DNA from: Allofournierella massiliensis | GTDB lineage: Bacteria; Bacillota; Clostridia; Oscillospirales; Ruminococcaceae | DNA: 41,489 nt | Reading direction: 5' to 3' | NCBI RefSeq assembly: GCF_004345265.1 | Contig: NZ_SLUM01000030.1 | Coordinates: 1-41,489, forward strand | Shown: in pieces, positions 8,371 to 16,423 of the stretch | Layout: every line of letters starts with the position of its first letter | Numbering within the stretch: position 1 is the first letter of the stretch | Notes under the pieces: model-generated | Told to the model about the DNA's origin: nothing | The model's input: the letters and a program-made list of their open reading frames with translations, nothing else | Databases searched by the model: none | Program-made: the position numbers and the translations under genes

Positions 8371-8430
8371 TTGCTATATCTCCATTATTGTCTATAATGA
8401 AGATATAGTGTGATAGGCAATATTGCCTAT
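8371..8430. promoter_or_regulatory. Divergent promoters with two operator palindromes
   Basis: Plus-strand promoter: TTGCTA (8371-8376), 16 bp, perfect TATAAT (8393-8398). A 15-bp-arm inverted repeat with one mismatch (8374-8388 with 8394-8408) overlaps it. A perfect 18-bp palindrome, ATAGGCAATATTGCCTAT, follows at 8413-8430. On the minus strand TTGCCT, 18 bp, TATAGA can serve the XRE gene. Binding by the XRE protein is an inference. Confidence 0.65.
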
Positions 8431-8470
8431 GATGAAAGGGCCGTGTTTTGGATTGGGCGGGAGGTATACC

Positions 8471-8932
8471 ATGCGGCGAAAAACGTGTTGTGTGATTGGC
8501 GGAAAAAATGTGCCGTTTGAGCGGATGGACACGCTTCAAAGAGCATTGGAACAGGAGCTGGAGAGGGCATTGAAGGATGGATGCAGTCGTATGGTTTGTG
8601 GGTTTTCCGGGCCGGGGGATATGCTGTTTGCGCGGCTGGTCAGAAAACGAAAGACACAGCGGCCCAGGCTGTTTCTGGAGGCTTTCCTGATTAGTGACAG
8701 CGAGATAATCGGAACAGATGGAAAACTCCGAACAGAACTTACCTGGTGCAATGGCATACGGATCTTCTCACATACCATGTGCGCAGATGGTTCACGTCTG
8801 CGGGATGAGGAGATGGTTTTAAAATCCGATCGAATCATTGCAATTCTGAATGGGCCGACACAGCGGGAGACTTACCTGTGTTCCATCGCTCAATCAGCAG
8901 GGAAGGATGTTGGGGTAATTCGGATGGACTAA
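8471..8932 (+). CDS. SLOG-fold (YpsA/DUF1273-like) protein
   Basis: A 153-residue soluble protein. It begins MRRKTCCVIGG and continues with a Rossmann-like pattern, including MVCGFSGPGDMLFARLVRK at about residue 45 and SDRIIAILNG near the end. This matches the SLOG superfamily (YpsA/DUF1273 type), whose members bind nucleotide-derived ligands. The usual CCFTGHR motif is altered here to CCVIGGK. The start at 8471 has GGGAGG just upstream and is preferred over an in-frame ATG at 8429 that lies in the operator. The function is not known. Pairing with a divergent XRE regulator is consistent with a stress or defence accessory role but does not prove it. Confidence 0.6.
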   Translation: MRRKTCCVIGGKNVPFERMDTLQRALEQELERALKDGCSRMVCGFSGPGDMLFARLVRKRKTQRPRLFLEAFLISDSEIIGTDGKLRTELTWCNGIRIFSHTMCADGSRLRDEEMVLKSDRIIAILNGPTQRETYLCSIAQSAGKDVGVIRMD

Positions 8933-8980
8933 AAGGCTTTTCGAGTTTTGGCATCCTGCAATCAACGAAATCAATTGCAG

Positions 8981-9028
8981 CAAAAAACCAGGCATAGATT
9001 TCCCGGAAAGGAAGTTCTATGCCTGGTT
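8981..9028 (-). terminator. Terminator of the ABC transporter operon
   Basis: A perfect 13-bp stem (AACCAGGCATAGA with 9016-9028). On the minus strand the second arm is followed by TTTTTTG. It lies 27 bp beyond the permease stop codon. Confidence 0.85.
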
Positions 9029-9054
9029 ATTGCAGCGATATTTTGAATGCCATT

Positions 9055-11616
9055 TCAATCGGTTGCCCGCAGCCGTTCCACGATACTCTGCTTTTCCAGA
9101 TTTTTAAAGCAGATGTAGGGGATAACAATTGCAAACAAAATCAGAATCGGCGTGCAGATGGCAAGTGGCAGCAGTGTGAAATGGAAGGTTGCCGTCCAGT
9201 CATCGGCCACCATCATGCGTACACCGATTCCGACGGCTACCGCACCCAAAGCATAGGATGCCAGCAAGGTGATTCCGGCGTAATATAAGCCCTCGTCGAT
9301 CAGCATGCGCCGAAGCTGACGTTTTGTCATGCCGATGCTCTGAATCATGGCAAATTCCTTCTGGCGGGAAACAATCGCCGTTACCATGGAATTGATGAAA
9401 TTCAGAATCCCTACAAAGGCAATGATCAGACTGATGGCAAAGCCCATCACGGTGTTTGCCCGGGTCTGCTCCTGATAATGCGCGATCAACGTGGATTTTG
9501 CCGTGTAATTCAGGCTCTTGTCCACGTCATGCCGGTATTGAATCAGTATTTCTTCCGCCTGCGGATGGTATTCCTCGGCCACATCAAAGAACAGCTTGCG
9601 CAGGGTGTTGTCCGGGTACATGGCCCGGAAGGTATCGGCAGGAAGATAGAATGAAAGAAAGTCCTGTGTGCTGCTGTTCACGCCCTCGGTAATGGTGGGA
9701 ATATCCGCCACAATCGCCATGACCTCGTATTGCTGCCCGTTCAACTCAACCGTATCTCCAACAGAATAAGTCGGCTGTGTTTCTTTCTCGCTGTCCTCCG
9801 CGCCGGTGGCTGCTTCCATTACCACATAGCCCCCGGACAGAAATTTCTTCTTGTCAAAGGTGCCGTCCAATATCCTGCCGTCCTGTGTAAAGGTGTCCAG
9901 AATCAGGCCGTCAATGCCGTACAGAATGGAAGTACATTCGCCGCTGTGGATCATCTCGTGATAGGCTTCTGCCAGGCTAGTATCGGTTGCCTCTATATAG
10001 GCCAGCCGATCATCTGCGTTATAGTAGGTCTGAATGTTTCGAAGTGCAGATGCCCCGATCTTATGCGTGAACACCTGCGAATACAAACACCCGGTTGCTC
10101 CCAGTCCGGGAAGTCCCTCAATGTTTTGTACCAGCTCCGGGGAAATGGTGGTACCGTAGGGATTGTATGTGCCAAAGGTGGAAGAAATCGAACTGTCCTC
10201 TACCTCAAAATCACTGATCACCATCTGGCTCATGTACTTATCGATATCGAAGCTGGCATTTTTCGCATAGACACAGGAAAGCAGCACAAGCCCCAGTGTC
10301 AGGGAGCAGATTACCGTAACGGTGCGTTTTTTGTTCCGGCCCAGGTTCGCCAGAGCCATTTTCGGAATGCTGGCTCCGCCGGTGCTTTTCTTTGTTTTCC
10401 GTTTGCTGTTCGTCCCGGCGTCGGTGTAGCGCAGAGCTTCCATCGGGGAAACCTTCCCTGCGATTTTCGCAGGCTTCTTGCAGGAGATCAGGACCGTCAG
10501 ATAGGCAAACAGCGCGGAGCCGATGAAGAGATAGGGGTTGACCGCTGTTTTGGCTTTTCCCGCTGTGCCGGTTATCATGACCGGCACCAGCACAACCCCC
10601 AGCAGATACCCGATCACAAGCCCGACAGGAATGCCAATCAGCGACAGGCGATTGGCCTGCCCGTAAATCAGCTTTTTCAACTGCCGTTTGGTTGCGCCCA
10701 GAGTTTTCAGCCGGCCATAAAAGCGGATGTCGCTGGCAACGGAGATCTGAAAGATGTTATAGATGATCAGATAACCGCTGGCAAATACCAGAACCATGCA
10801 AATTGCCATAGGCAGAACTTCACGGATGATATTCTGGTTCATGGTGGAATCATAAGCGGCATTGGGAGAAAGGGACACATGAGACAGGCCGGTGTCGGCT
10901 AAAATCTGCTCCGCAGTCCCTTCCAGATTGCTGTCACTGTACAGATCGAGATGAAGCATCACCGTTCCCAATACCTGCCCGTTTGCCAGCTGTTCCGCCT
11001 GATCGATACCTGCACACTGGCTTTGCACAAAGGCTTCGGAAACCCACGCCATACTTGCCATGGCAGCGGAGTTTCCGTCCCAGTAGCCGGAGAGGGTAAA
11101 AGTGCTGGCGGTGGTTTCTTCACTGTTTAAGTCCTTCCGCCATTGCAGGGTGATTTCCTGCCCCAATTCATAAGGCAGGCCCAGCTTATCAAGGGTGATG
11201 GTATCCAAAGCAATTTCATTTTCCTGCACCGGCATGGTCCCTTCGGTGGGATAGGAAAAGCTGGAACGGGCATAGGTTTCATCCGCAGAGCGGATTTCCA
11301 CCTGCCGTCCGGTCAATTCCTTGTTTTCAGCAATTCCAACCACAATGCTTTTTCCAAAATCCCGGACGGCTTCATGGGTGGTGATCTTCTCCGCATCCGC
11401 GTCCGTCATGATGCCGGAACTCAAGTGGCTGTTGTATCCGGCCTGCTGAAAATTCATGTTCCGCAGGTTTTCCACCATGCTCTGGGACAATACAAACAGG
11501 GAGGTAAACATTACCGTTGTCAGAACAATGGCTGCAACGGCAACCAGATTGCGGGTTTCGTTTGCCTTGAAACTGCGGTTTGTCAAGGTGCGTATCATTG
11601 ATTTCTGCCGTTTCAT
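9055..11616 (-). CDS. FtsX-family ABC transporter permease
   Basis: An 853-residue membrane protein. The first transmembrane segment is at about residues 23-45 (NLVAVAAIVLTTVMFTSLFVLSQ) and is followed by a large extracytoplasmic domain. Next come a three-helix FtsX domain near 270-390 (FQISVASDIRFYGRLKTLGATKRQLKKLI) and a second transmembrane/large-domain half. A C-terminal FtsX domain (SRQKEFAMIQSIGMTKRQLRRML) completes it. The two coupling motifs 'RLKTLGATKRQ' and 'MIQSIGMTKRQ' are diagnostic of MacB/LolE/BceB-like permeases, which act mechanically on lipoproteins or antimicrobial peptides rather than as channels. It starts 12 bp after the ATPase gene with AAGGCGGTG upstream, so the two form one operon. 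Proximity to a LytTR two-component system suggests peptide-responsive control; the substrate is unknown. Confidence 0.85.
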   Translation of the reverse strand: MKRQKSMIRTLTNRSFKANETRNLVAVAAIVLTTVMFTSLFVLSQSMVENLRNMNFQQAGYNSHLSSGIMTDADAEKITTHEAVRDFGKSIVVGIAENKELTGRQVEIRSADETYARSSFSYPTEGTMPVQENEIALDTITLDKLGLPYELGQEITLQWRKDLNSEETTASTFTLSGYWDGNSAAMASMAWVSEAFVQSQCAGIDQAEQLANGQVLGTVMLHLDLYSDSNLEGTAEQILADTGLSHVSLSPNAAYDSTMNQNIIREVLPMAICMVLVFASGYLIIYNIFQISVASDIRFYGRLKTLGATKRQLKKLIYGQANRLSLIGIPVGLVIGYLLGVVLVPVMITGTAGKAKTAVNPYLFIGSALFAYLTVLISCKKPAKIAGKVSPMEALRYTDAGTNSKRKTKKSTGGASIPKMALANLGRNKKRTVTVICSLTLGLVLLSCVYAKNASFDIDKYMSQMVISDFEVEDSSISSTFGTYNPYGTTISPELVQNIEGLPGLGATGCLYSQVFTHKIGASALRNIQTYYNADDRLAYIEATDTSLAEAYHEMIHSGECTSILYGIDGLILDTFTQDGRILDGTFDKKKFLSGGYVVMEAATGAEDSEKETQPTYSVGDTVELNGQQYEVMAIVADIPTITEGVNSSTQDFLSFYLPADTFRAMYPDNTLRKLFFDVAEEYHPQAEEILIQYRHDVDKSLNYTAKSTLIAHYQEQTRANTVMGFAISLIIAFVGILNFINSMVTAIVSRQKEFAMIQSIGMTKRQLRRMLIDEGLYYAGITLLASYALGAVAVGIGVRMMVADDWTATFHFTLLPLAICTPILILFAIVIPYICFKNLEKQSIVERLRATD

Positions 11617-11628
11617 GGAATCACCGCC

Positions 11629-12294
11629 TTACTCTGCAATCCGGCCATCTTCAATGCGGATGGTGCGGTCTGCCTGTGCTGCAATTTCCGGGTTATGGGT
11701 AATCATGACGATGGTCTGGTGAAATTTCCGGCTGGTGACCTTCAAACGTGCAATCACCTCATCGCTGGTCTTGCTGTCCAGATTGCCGGTCGGCTCGTCG
11801 GCAAGGATGATCGCCGGTTTGCTGGCCAATGCTCTGGCAATGGCGACGCGCTGCTGCTGGCCGCCGGAAAGGGTATTGGGCATATTGTAGAGTTTCTTTT
11901 CCAGACCCAGCAAAGCCACGATCTCTTTGATGAATTTTCGATCTGGCTTCTTGCCGTCCAGCTGGATGGGCATAACAATGTTTTCATACACATTCAAGAC
12001 GGGAACCAGATTGTAGTTCTGAAAGATAAAACCGATCCGCTGGCGGCGGAACACAGTCAGATCCTCGTCCTTCAGCTTGCCCAGCTCGTAATTGTCCACC
12101 TTGACCGAGCCGGAAGTGGGGCGATCCAATCCACCCAGCATGTTCAACAGGGTGGACTTGCCGCTGCCGGAGGTGCCGATGATGGCAACAAATTCGCCCG
12201 CTTCAATGGAAATGCTCACGCCGTCCAGCGCTTTCACGATATTCGGTTCGGTGCCGTATTGCTTGGTCAGTTGATTGGTGCTTAGAATGCTCAT
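11629..12294 (-). CDS. ABC transporter ATP-binding protein (LolD/MacB type)
   Basis: A 221-residue cytoplasmic ATPase partner of the FtsX-type permease. It has Walker [10 protein letters not shown] near residue 40, the Q-loop in [14 protein letters not shown], signature [15 protein letters not shown], Walker [15 protein letters not shown], and the switch His in MITHN. These features are standard for the MacB/LolD/BceA subfamily. I place the start at the ATG at 12294 ([14 protein letters not shown]), with GAGGG 8 bp upstream. A GTG at 12309 would add only five residues and overlaps the ribosome binding site. It has its own promoter and is separated from the kinase gene by a terminator. Confidence 0.9.
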   Translation of the reverse strand: MSILSTNQLTKQYGTEPNIVKALDGVSISIEAGEFVAIIGTSGSGKSTLLNMLGGLDRPTSGSVKVDNYELGKLKDEDLTVFRRQRIGFIFQNYNLVPVLNVYENIVMPIQLDGKKPDRKFIKEIVALLGLEKKLYNMPNTLSGGQQQRVAIARALASKPAIILADEPTGNLDSKTSDEVIARLKVTSRKFHQTIVMITHNPEIAAQADRTIRIEDGRIAE

Positions 12295-12326
12295 GCTCCA
12301 TGCCCTCACTTTGCTGTTTTTTCTTC

Positions 12327-12354
12327 ATTGTATCCGGGCACAGAAAAGGCACAA
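12327..12354 (-). promoter_or_regulatory. Promoter of the ABC transporter operon
   Basis: On the minus strand: TTGTGC, 16 bp, TACAAT. The 10-mer TACAATGAAG also occurs at the two-component promoter, so shared control is possible but weakly supported. Confidence 0.55.
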
Positions 12355-12400
12355 TGAAAAATGCGTAATCTAATATCCACAGCGAAAAAACTAACACGGC

Positions 12401-12437
12401 ACAAAAAGAAACGCCGCTTCCTGCGAAGAAGCGGCGT
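12401..12437 (-). terminator. Terminator after the sensor kinase gene
   Basis: Minus-strand stem ACGCCGCTTC with GAAGCGGCGT (12428-12437 and 12411-12420) and a 7-nt loop, followed by TTCTTTTTG. It begins 9 bp past the ancestral kinase stop codon. Confidence 0.85.
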
Positions 12438-12468
12438 AAATCCCATCAGGGAATGGGAATCAGAATTT

Positions 12469-13728
12469 TCAGCAGATAGGTTCCGTCTTTTGGGCGGAAG
12501 CTGCACTGGCCGTCGTATTTCTCAACGGCCTTTTGATGTTGGGGATACCGAATCCGTGAACAAAACGGTCGCTTTTGGTGGTTCCTCCGGTTGACTGGGT
12601 TCCCGGTGGGGTGTTGTTTTCCACGGTGATGAGCAGCATATCCCGTACGCGCTCTGCTTTCACGGTGACCAGCCGATCTTCCTCCGGCAGCTGCTCGCTG
12701 GCCTCCATTGCGTTGTCGATGGCATTGCCGAATATGGTGCTGATGTCCAGCGGCTCCAGAAAGTCCATCCCCTTAAAATCAACCAGGGCAGAGAAGTCGA
12801 TCTTTTTTTCACGGGCTCTGGCAGCCTTATCCTTCAGGATGATGTCCAGAAACTCGTTGCCGGTATGCACATAGTCCTCATAGTCTGCAATCTGAGAGCG
12901 CAGCGTCTGGGCCATCTGCCGGGTCTCGGCGGTGTTCTGCCTGCTTTCCATCACAAGCAGATGGTTTTTCAGGTCGTGGTAGATGGCGCGCACCCGTTCC
13001 TCTTCGGCAATGCGTTCCTTGTAGTAATCCCGCTGAATCTCCATCTGCTGCACCCGGTATGCAGTCTGCATGGAATCGTAGATGTAGGCCGCCAGATACA
13101 TACAGCCAAAGCTGGAAAAGACGGAGGCCCCGCAGATGGGGTAAACGATTGCGGTCTGTTCGGGCATAAAATAGATGATGGTGAAGATTGCCACGAAAGA
13201 GGAAAGAATCAGCATGTCAATGATCAGCCAGGTTTTCGTGTTCAGGTGGGACGGAATCTTTTCCAGAAACCGCCGCAGAACCAGCCATGCGCCAATCCAG
13301 AACAGCAGACGCAGCAAAAGCGATGCCGTGTGAATGGCGGTGCTGATGAGCGCCAGCTTTGGAGACTGTAACGTATCCTCATAGCTTGCCCCGGTCACCA
13401 GCTTAAACAGGCGTCCGCCGATATCCAGCATCAGGTAGTTGATGGCGATGAGTGCCGGATAAAACACCAGCAGCACAGACAGCTTTTCCATAAACGTTCC
13501 GCGGTAAAACAGCAGCACAAAAAGGAAGAACAAAAGCATGGTGCCGAACAGGCTTCCCGGGTCATTGGAGTATATAATGGAGTCGGCCAGAAAACCACAA
13601 ACCAGAAACGTAATCACTTTCAGAATCAGAGGCTCCCGAAGGGGAAGAAAGGACTTTAAAATCAGGAAGAAAACCGCCGTATACCCCCATGCCAGCAGAA
13701 AAGAGAGGGCCTCGAAAAGGTGTATCAC
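12469..13728 (-). CDS. GHKL sensor histidine kinase (AgrC-like), frameshifted near its C-terminus
   Basis: A 419-residue membrane kinase of the LytTR two-component type. The N-terminal half has about six transmembrane segments. The phospho-acceptor His is in RAIYHDLKNHLLVMES, the N box is NAIDNAMEAS, and the HGFGIPN box is present. Immediately after HGFGIPNIKR the frame is lost. The next frame encodes the family's normal ending (AVEKYDGQCSFRPKDGTYLLKILIP as two parts, stop at 12446-12448), and a single missing G in the GGCC at 12527-12530 would restore it. The gene as read ends with a 19-residue unrelated tail. The GTG start at 13728 overlaps the regulator stop (GTGA), implying translational coupling. 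The likely signal is a peptide, by family. Confidence 0.8.
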   Translation of the reverse strand: MIHLFEALSFLLAWGYTAVFFLILKSFLPLREPLILKVITFLVCGFLADSIIYSNDPGSLFGTMLLFFLFVLLFYRGTFMEKLSVLLVFYPALIAINYLMLDIGGRLFKLVTGASYEDTLQSPKLALISTAIHTASLLLRLLFWIGAWLVLRRFLEKIPSHLNTKTWLIIDMLILSSFVAIFTIIYFMPEQTAIVYPICGASVFSSFGCMYLAAYIYDSMQTAYRVQQMEIQRDYYKERIAEEERVRAIYHDLKNHLLVMESRQNTAETRQMAQTLRSQIADYEDYVHTGNEFLDIILKDKAARAREKKIDFSALVDFKGMDFLEPLDISTIFGNAIDNAMEASEQLPEEDRLVTVKAERVRDMLLITVENNTPPGTQSTGGTTKSDRFVHGFGIPNIKRPLRNTTASAASAQKTEPIC

Positions 13729-14435
13729 AAAAAACCCCCCCAATAATCGGTCAGCCGCTCCATGAATTCCTTTCGCTTTGGCTGGCTGATGGGAATGATT
13801 TCGCCGGTAATCAGCTCGATCTCCAGCTTTTTGATGCCCTTCACATAAAACAGATTCACAATATAGCTGGTATGGCAGCGTGCAAAGTCTCTGTCGCAAA
13901 GCGCCCGTTCCATCTCTTTCATGCTTTTGTAGCAGATGATGTTTTCCTGCTCGGTATGAACCATCAGATTGCGGTTAAAGGTTTCGATATAACGGATGGA
14001 TTTCAGGGGGACCTTGTATTTGCCGGTATCGTTGGCAATCACCAGAGAGGGGGCATCTTCTTTCTGGCTTCGTTCAATGAAGTGGTCCAGCTCCGATTTG
14101 AGCCGGGCATATTTCATGGGCTTGATGATGTAGTTGGTGGCGTGATATTTATACCCTTCAAGCCCGTATTGAGTGAGTGTAGTCAGGAAAATAATGCCCA
14201 CGGTTTCATCCATCTGCCGGATTCGTTCCGCCGCATGGAGACCATCCATCAGCTTCATCTGGATGTCCAGAAAAATCAGGTCAATGGTCGGATCGTATTT
14301 CTCGATCAGCTCCATGCCGTCATAATACGGGGTGATTTTTATATCCCGCCCGGTCTCCCTGCTGTATTGGTTCAGCAAGCCGGTCAGATATTGAACGAAG
14401 TCCTTTTCGTCATCACAAATTGCCAGATGCAGCAC
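13725..14435 (-). CDS. LytTR-family response regulator
   Basis: A 236-residue cytoplasmic regulator with an N-terminal receiver domain (acidic pair in ICDDEKD, phospho-acceptor Asp57 in DLIFLDIQM, switch Thr/Lys in FLTTL and YIIKP). The C-terminal LytTR DNA-binding domain spans about residues 135-232 (IRYIETFNRNLMVHT; FARCHTSYIVNLFYVKGI). The start is a GTG at 14435 preceded by AGGTGAG. It is first gene of the operon and is coupled to the kinase by a 4-bp overlap. The neighbouring ABC transporter and its own promoter are the expected targets; no clear LytTR direct repeats were identified. Confidence 0.9.
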   Translation of the reverse strand: MLHLAICDDEKDFVQYLTGLLNQYSRETGRDIKITPYYDGMELIEKYDPTIDLIFLDIQMKLMDGLHAAERIRQMDETVGIIFLTTLTQYGLEGYKYHATNYIIKPMKYARLKSELDHFIERSQKEDAPSLVIANDTGKYKVPLKSIRYIETFNRNLMVHTEQENIICYKSMKEMERALCDRDFARCHTSYIVNLFYVKGIKKLEIELITGEIIPISQPKRKEFMERLTDYWGGFL

Positions 14436-14486
14436 TGGCTCACCTGCTTTCGCTGTACCTGTCTGTGAACAGGCTTAATCTACTTC

Positions 14487-14515
14487 ATTGTATTTCATTT
14501 GCCAAAAGAATACAA
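14487..14515 (-). promoter_or_regulatory. Promoter of the two-component operon
   Basis: Minus strand: TTGTAT (14515-14510), 17 bp, TACAAT (14492-14487), about 50 bp from the GTG start of the response regulator. Confidence 0.6.
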
Positions 14516-14630
14516 GAAATTGGAAAAGACGGGTTTCTAAAACTGCATCAGGCGAAGAATAGAAAACACCCCGGCGGCAGGAAATTGTCGTGCTGAAAAC
14601 CTCCCTGACTGAGATTTCAGCGCGTTTTTA

Positions 14631-14639
14631 TGCTACAAT
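14631..14639 (+). promoter_or_regulatory. Extended -10 promoter of the WG-repeat lipoprotein gene
   Basis: TGCTACAAT is an extended -10 (TGn plus TACAAT). No good -35 is seen, as is common for extended -10 promoters. It is divergent from the two-component promoter. Confidence 0.5.
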
Positions 14640-14722
14640 AAAACCAGAAAAATTCAGTATCCTTGATTGCAGCAAAGCGCAGCCGATTCCAAAGCTTTGC
14701 CCCGAAAAGGAGGAACGAACCC

Positions 14723-15787
14723 ATGAAAACCGTTCAAAAAATCCTGTTGCTGGCAGCAATGCTGGTCGCCGTGCAGCTTACCGGGTGCGCACAGACACCA
14801 GAAACTTCGCAGCCGACATCGGAGCAGGAAGCGGCATCCGCTTCCTCTTCGTTGCCGGAATCGGAGCCTGCACCCGCAGAGGATGTGGTTCTGGACTATG
14901 ACGAAATCCGAACCATAGCCGTTTACAGCGCGTCGCCTGCGGTTCCCTGTGAGGGCTACTTCACCATGTCGAAAGATGGACTGTGGGGTCTGATGCGTGC
15001 AGACGGAACAGAACTGCTTCCCTGTGTGTCGGCAGCGCCGGTTTCCGCATGCGGAATGGAGCAGCACTGGATCTGGGGAAGTGGCGGGAATCCGCTGAGC
15101 TGGGAAGAAATCGAGAAGCTGTCCGAACAACTGACTGCGTCCGGCGACGGCTCTATCTGCCCGGGGCATGGCGGCGGGGGAGACATGTTCTTTTATAATC
15201 TGGATTCCGAAGGACGTGACCCGTATGCGCTGGATGCGTCCGCCCTTCGCTGGTATCGGATGGGAACCCCCGGCGATGTGTTTCCCATGGAGGAAGAATT
15301 GTGGGACAAATACGGCCTGATTTTGCCGGTGTTCTCGGCTCATGAGGAAGGTGAGGAGGGCGATCCTGCCTATCCCTCGGAGCCGGTCGAGGACGAAAAT
15401 GGTGCACTCTACTGGTACTTCTGCAAGGATGGCAGCGGTCTGCTGATTCCCGGGGCAAAACAGGCACTCTGGTTTTTGGATGAGGAACTGGCACCCGTCC
15501 AGATGGAAGAGAAGTGGGCCTATGTGAACCGAAAAGGGGAGATTGTGGCGAAAGCACAATATTCCCCCACATGGGAATCGGATTCCTTTATGGAAGATAC
15601 CGGCCCACGCTATGCGGCCTGCCTGCAGAACGGTTATGCAGCCGTTTGCCGGGATGGCCAGTGGGGACTGCTGAATTACAGCGGAAAAGAAGTGATCCCC
15701 TGTGAAAAGCAGGGCGTTGCCTGGGAAGGAACGAACCTCTGGATCAAGGAACAGGATGGCTGGCACCGTAGTCCGTTGCCGGAATAA
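14723..15787 (+). CDS. WG-repeat lipoprotein
   Basis: A 354-residue protein with a lipoprotein signal peptide: MKTVQKILLLAAMLVAVQ then lipobox LTGC, lipidated at Cys22. A Ser/Glu/Pro-rich linker follows. The mature part contains WG-type beta repeats such as DGLWGLMRADGTELLPC, KWAYVNRKGEIVAKAQYS and DGQWGLLNYSGKEVIPC, a fold common in secreted Firmicute proteins of unknown function. The ATG at 14723 has AGGAGG at good spacing; an in-frame ATT upstream is not used. It is divergently transcribed from the two-component system and ends at its own terminator. Role unknown; probably tethered to the outer face of the membrane. Confidence 0.8.
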   Translation: MKTVQKILLLAAMLVAVQLTGCAQTPETSQPTSEQEAASASSSLPESEPAPAEDVVLDYDEIRTIAVYSASPAVPCEGYFTMSKDGLWGLMRADGTELLPCVSAAPVSACGMEQHWIWGSGGNPLSWEEIEKLSEQLTASGDGSICPGHGGGGDMFFYNLDSEGRDPYALDASALRWYRMGTPGDVFPMEEELWDKYGLILPVFSAHEEGEEGDPAYPSEPVEDENGALYWYFCKDGSGLLIPGAKQALWFLDEELAPVQMEEKWAYVNRKGEIVAKAQYSPTWESDSFMEDTGPRYAACLQNGYAAVCRDGQWGLLNYSGKEVIPCEKQGVAWEGTNLWIKEQDGWHRSPLPE

Positions 15788-15849
15788 GCGACTGGAGCAA
15801 TAATAGAGGGGGATCGATCAAATTTAGCCAAAAGAGAATTTAAAATGCA

Positions 15850-15881
15850 AAAATCCCCCCAGACACATCTGGGGGGATTTT
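15850..15881. terminator. Strong bidirectional terminator
   Basis: A perfect 14-bp stem, AAAATCCCCCCAGA with TCTGGGGGGATTTT, and 4-nt loop CACA. It ends the lipoprotein gene on the plus strand and the regulator/partner operon on the minus strand. Confidence 0.9.
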
Positions 15882-15911
15882 CTGGCTAAAGGTTGGATGT
15901 GAAAAAGGGAA

Positions 15912-16352
15912 TCACAGCGAGGGGGAGGCAGAAATTTTCCTCTTTTTAAATGCACAGGTAGATTGAATCAACATCATCAGCTCTAACTCACTCCGAAAAC
16001 ACACGGTCTTGGTGTTTCCAAGATTGGTATAGATAGTAGCTTTTCCCTGCATGCTGCTATGCTGTCGATACATGATGTCCGTCAGAACGCTGCAAATATC
16101 ACCACGGCGGGGCTTGACGGGGATGGGCTGCAGGATCTTTTCAGGCGGAATATTTAAGATGGAACATTCCTTGAGAGGCCAGTTGGCTGTTTCGCACAGA
16201 GCATCCAGAGAAAGAATCATGTGTGACAGAGAATTGAACCAGTAATAGCGCTGTTCTACAGGATCGAAAATCGTTCCTGTACACGAAAACTCTATGCAGT
16301 CTTTGATATGAATCAGATATGTGGTTTTTCGCAGAAATTGAGTGGATTTCAT
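15912..16352 (-). CDS. Small protein of the surface locus (paralog of the protein at 32135)
   Basis: A 146-residue protein with no signal peptide or membrane segment, of a family I cannot name. It shares two motifs with the protein at 32135-32581. The first is WFNSLSHMILSLDALCETANWP (partner: MFQNLDDLIFQINELCNQIGVP). The second is the C-terminal pattern YRQHSSMQGKATI...FRSELELMMLI (partner: RRQFNTWQGEVFW...FNSITELMVLL). The start at 16352 has TAGGAGA upstream; the longer open frame starting at 16466 would overlap the SARP gene and is rejected. It follows the SARP-type regulator by 71 bp and probably shares its transcript. Accessory or regulatory role in the surface locus is inferred. Confidence 0.65.
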   Translation of the reverse strand: MKSTQFLRKTTYLIHIKDCIEFSCTGTIFDPVEQRYYWFNSLSHMILSLDALCETANWPLKECSILNIPPEKILQPIPVKPRRGDICSVLTDIMYRQHSSMQGKATIYTNLGNTKTVCFRSELELMMLIQSTCAFKKRKISASPSL

Positions 16353-16423
16353 GATGAATCTCCTATATAAAGTAGACATCCGAGGCAGAATATAAAAGGT
16401 GATTACAGGAAACGAGAACACGA

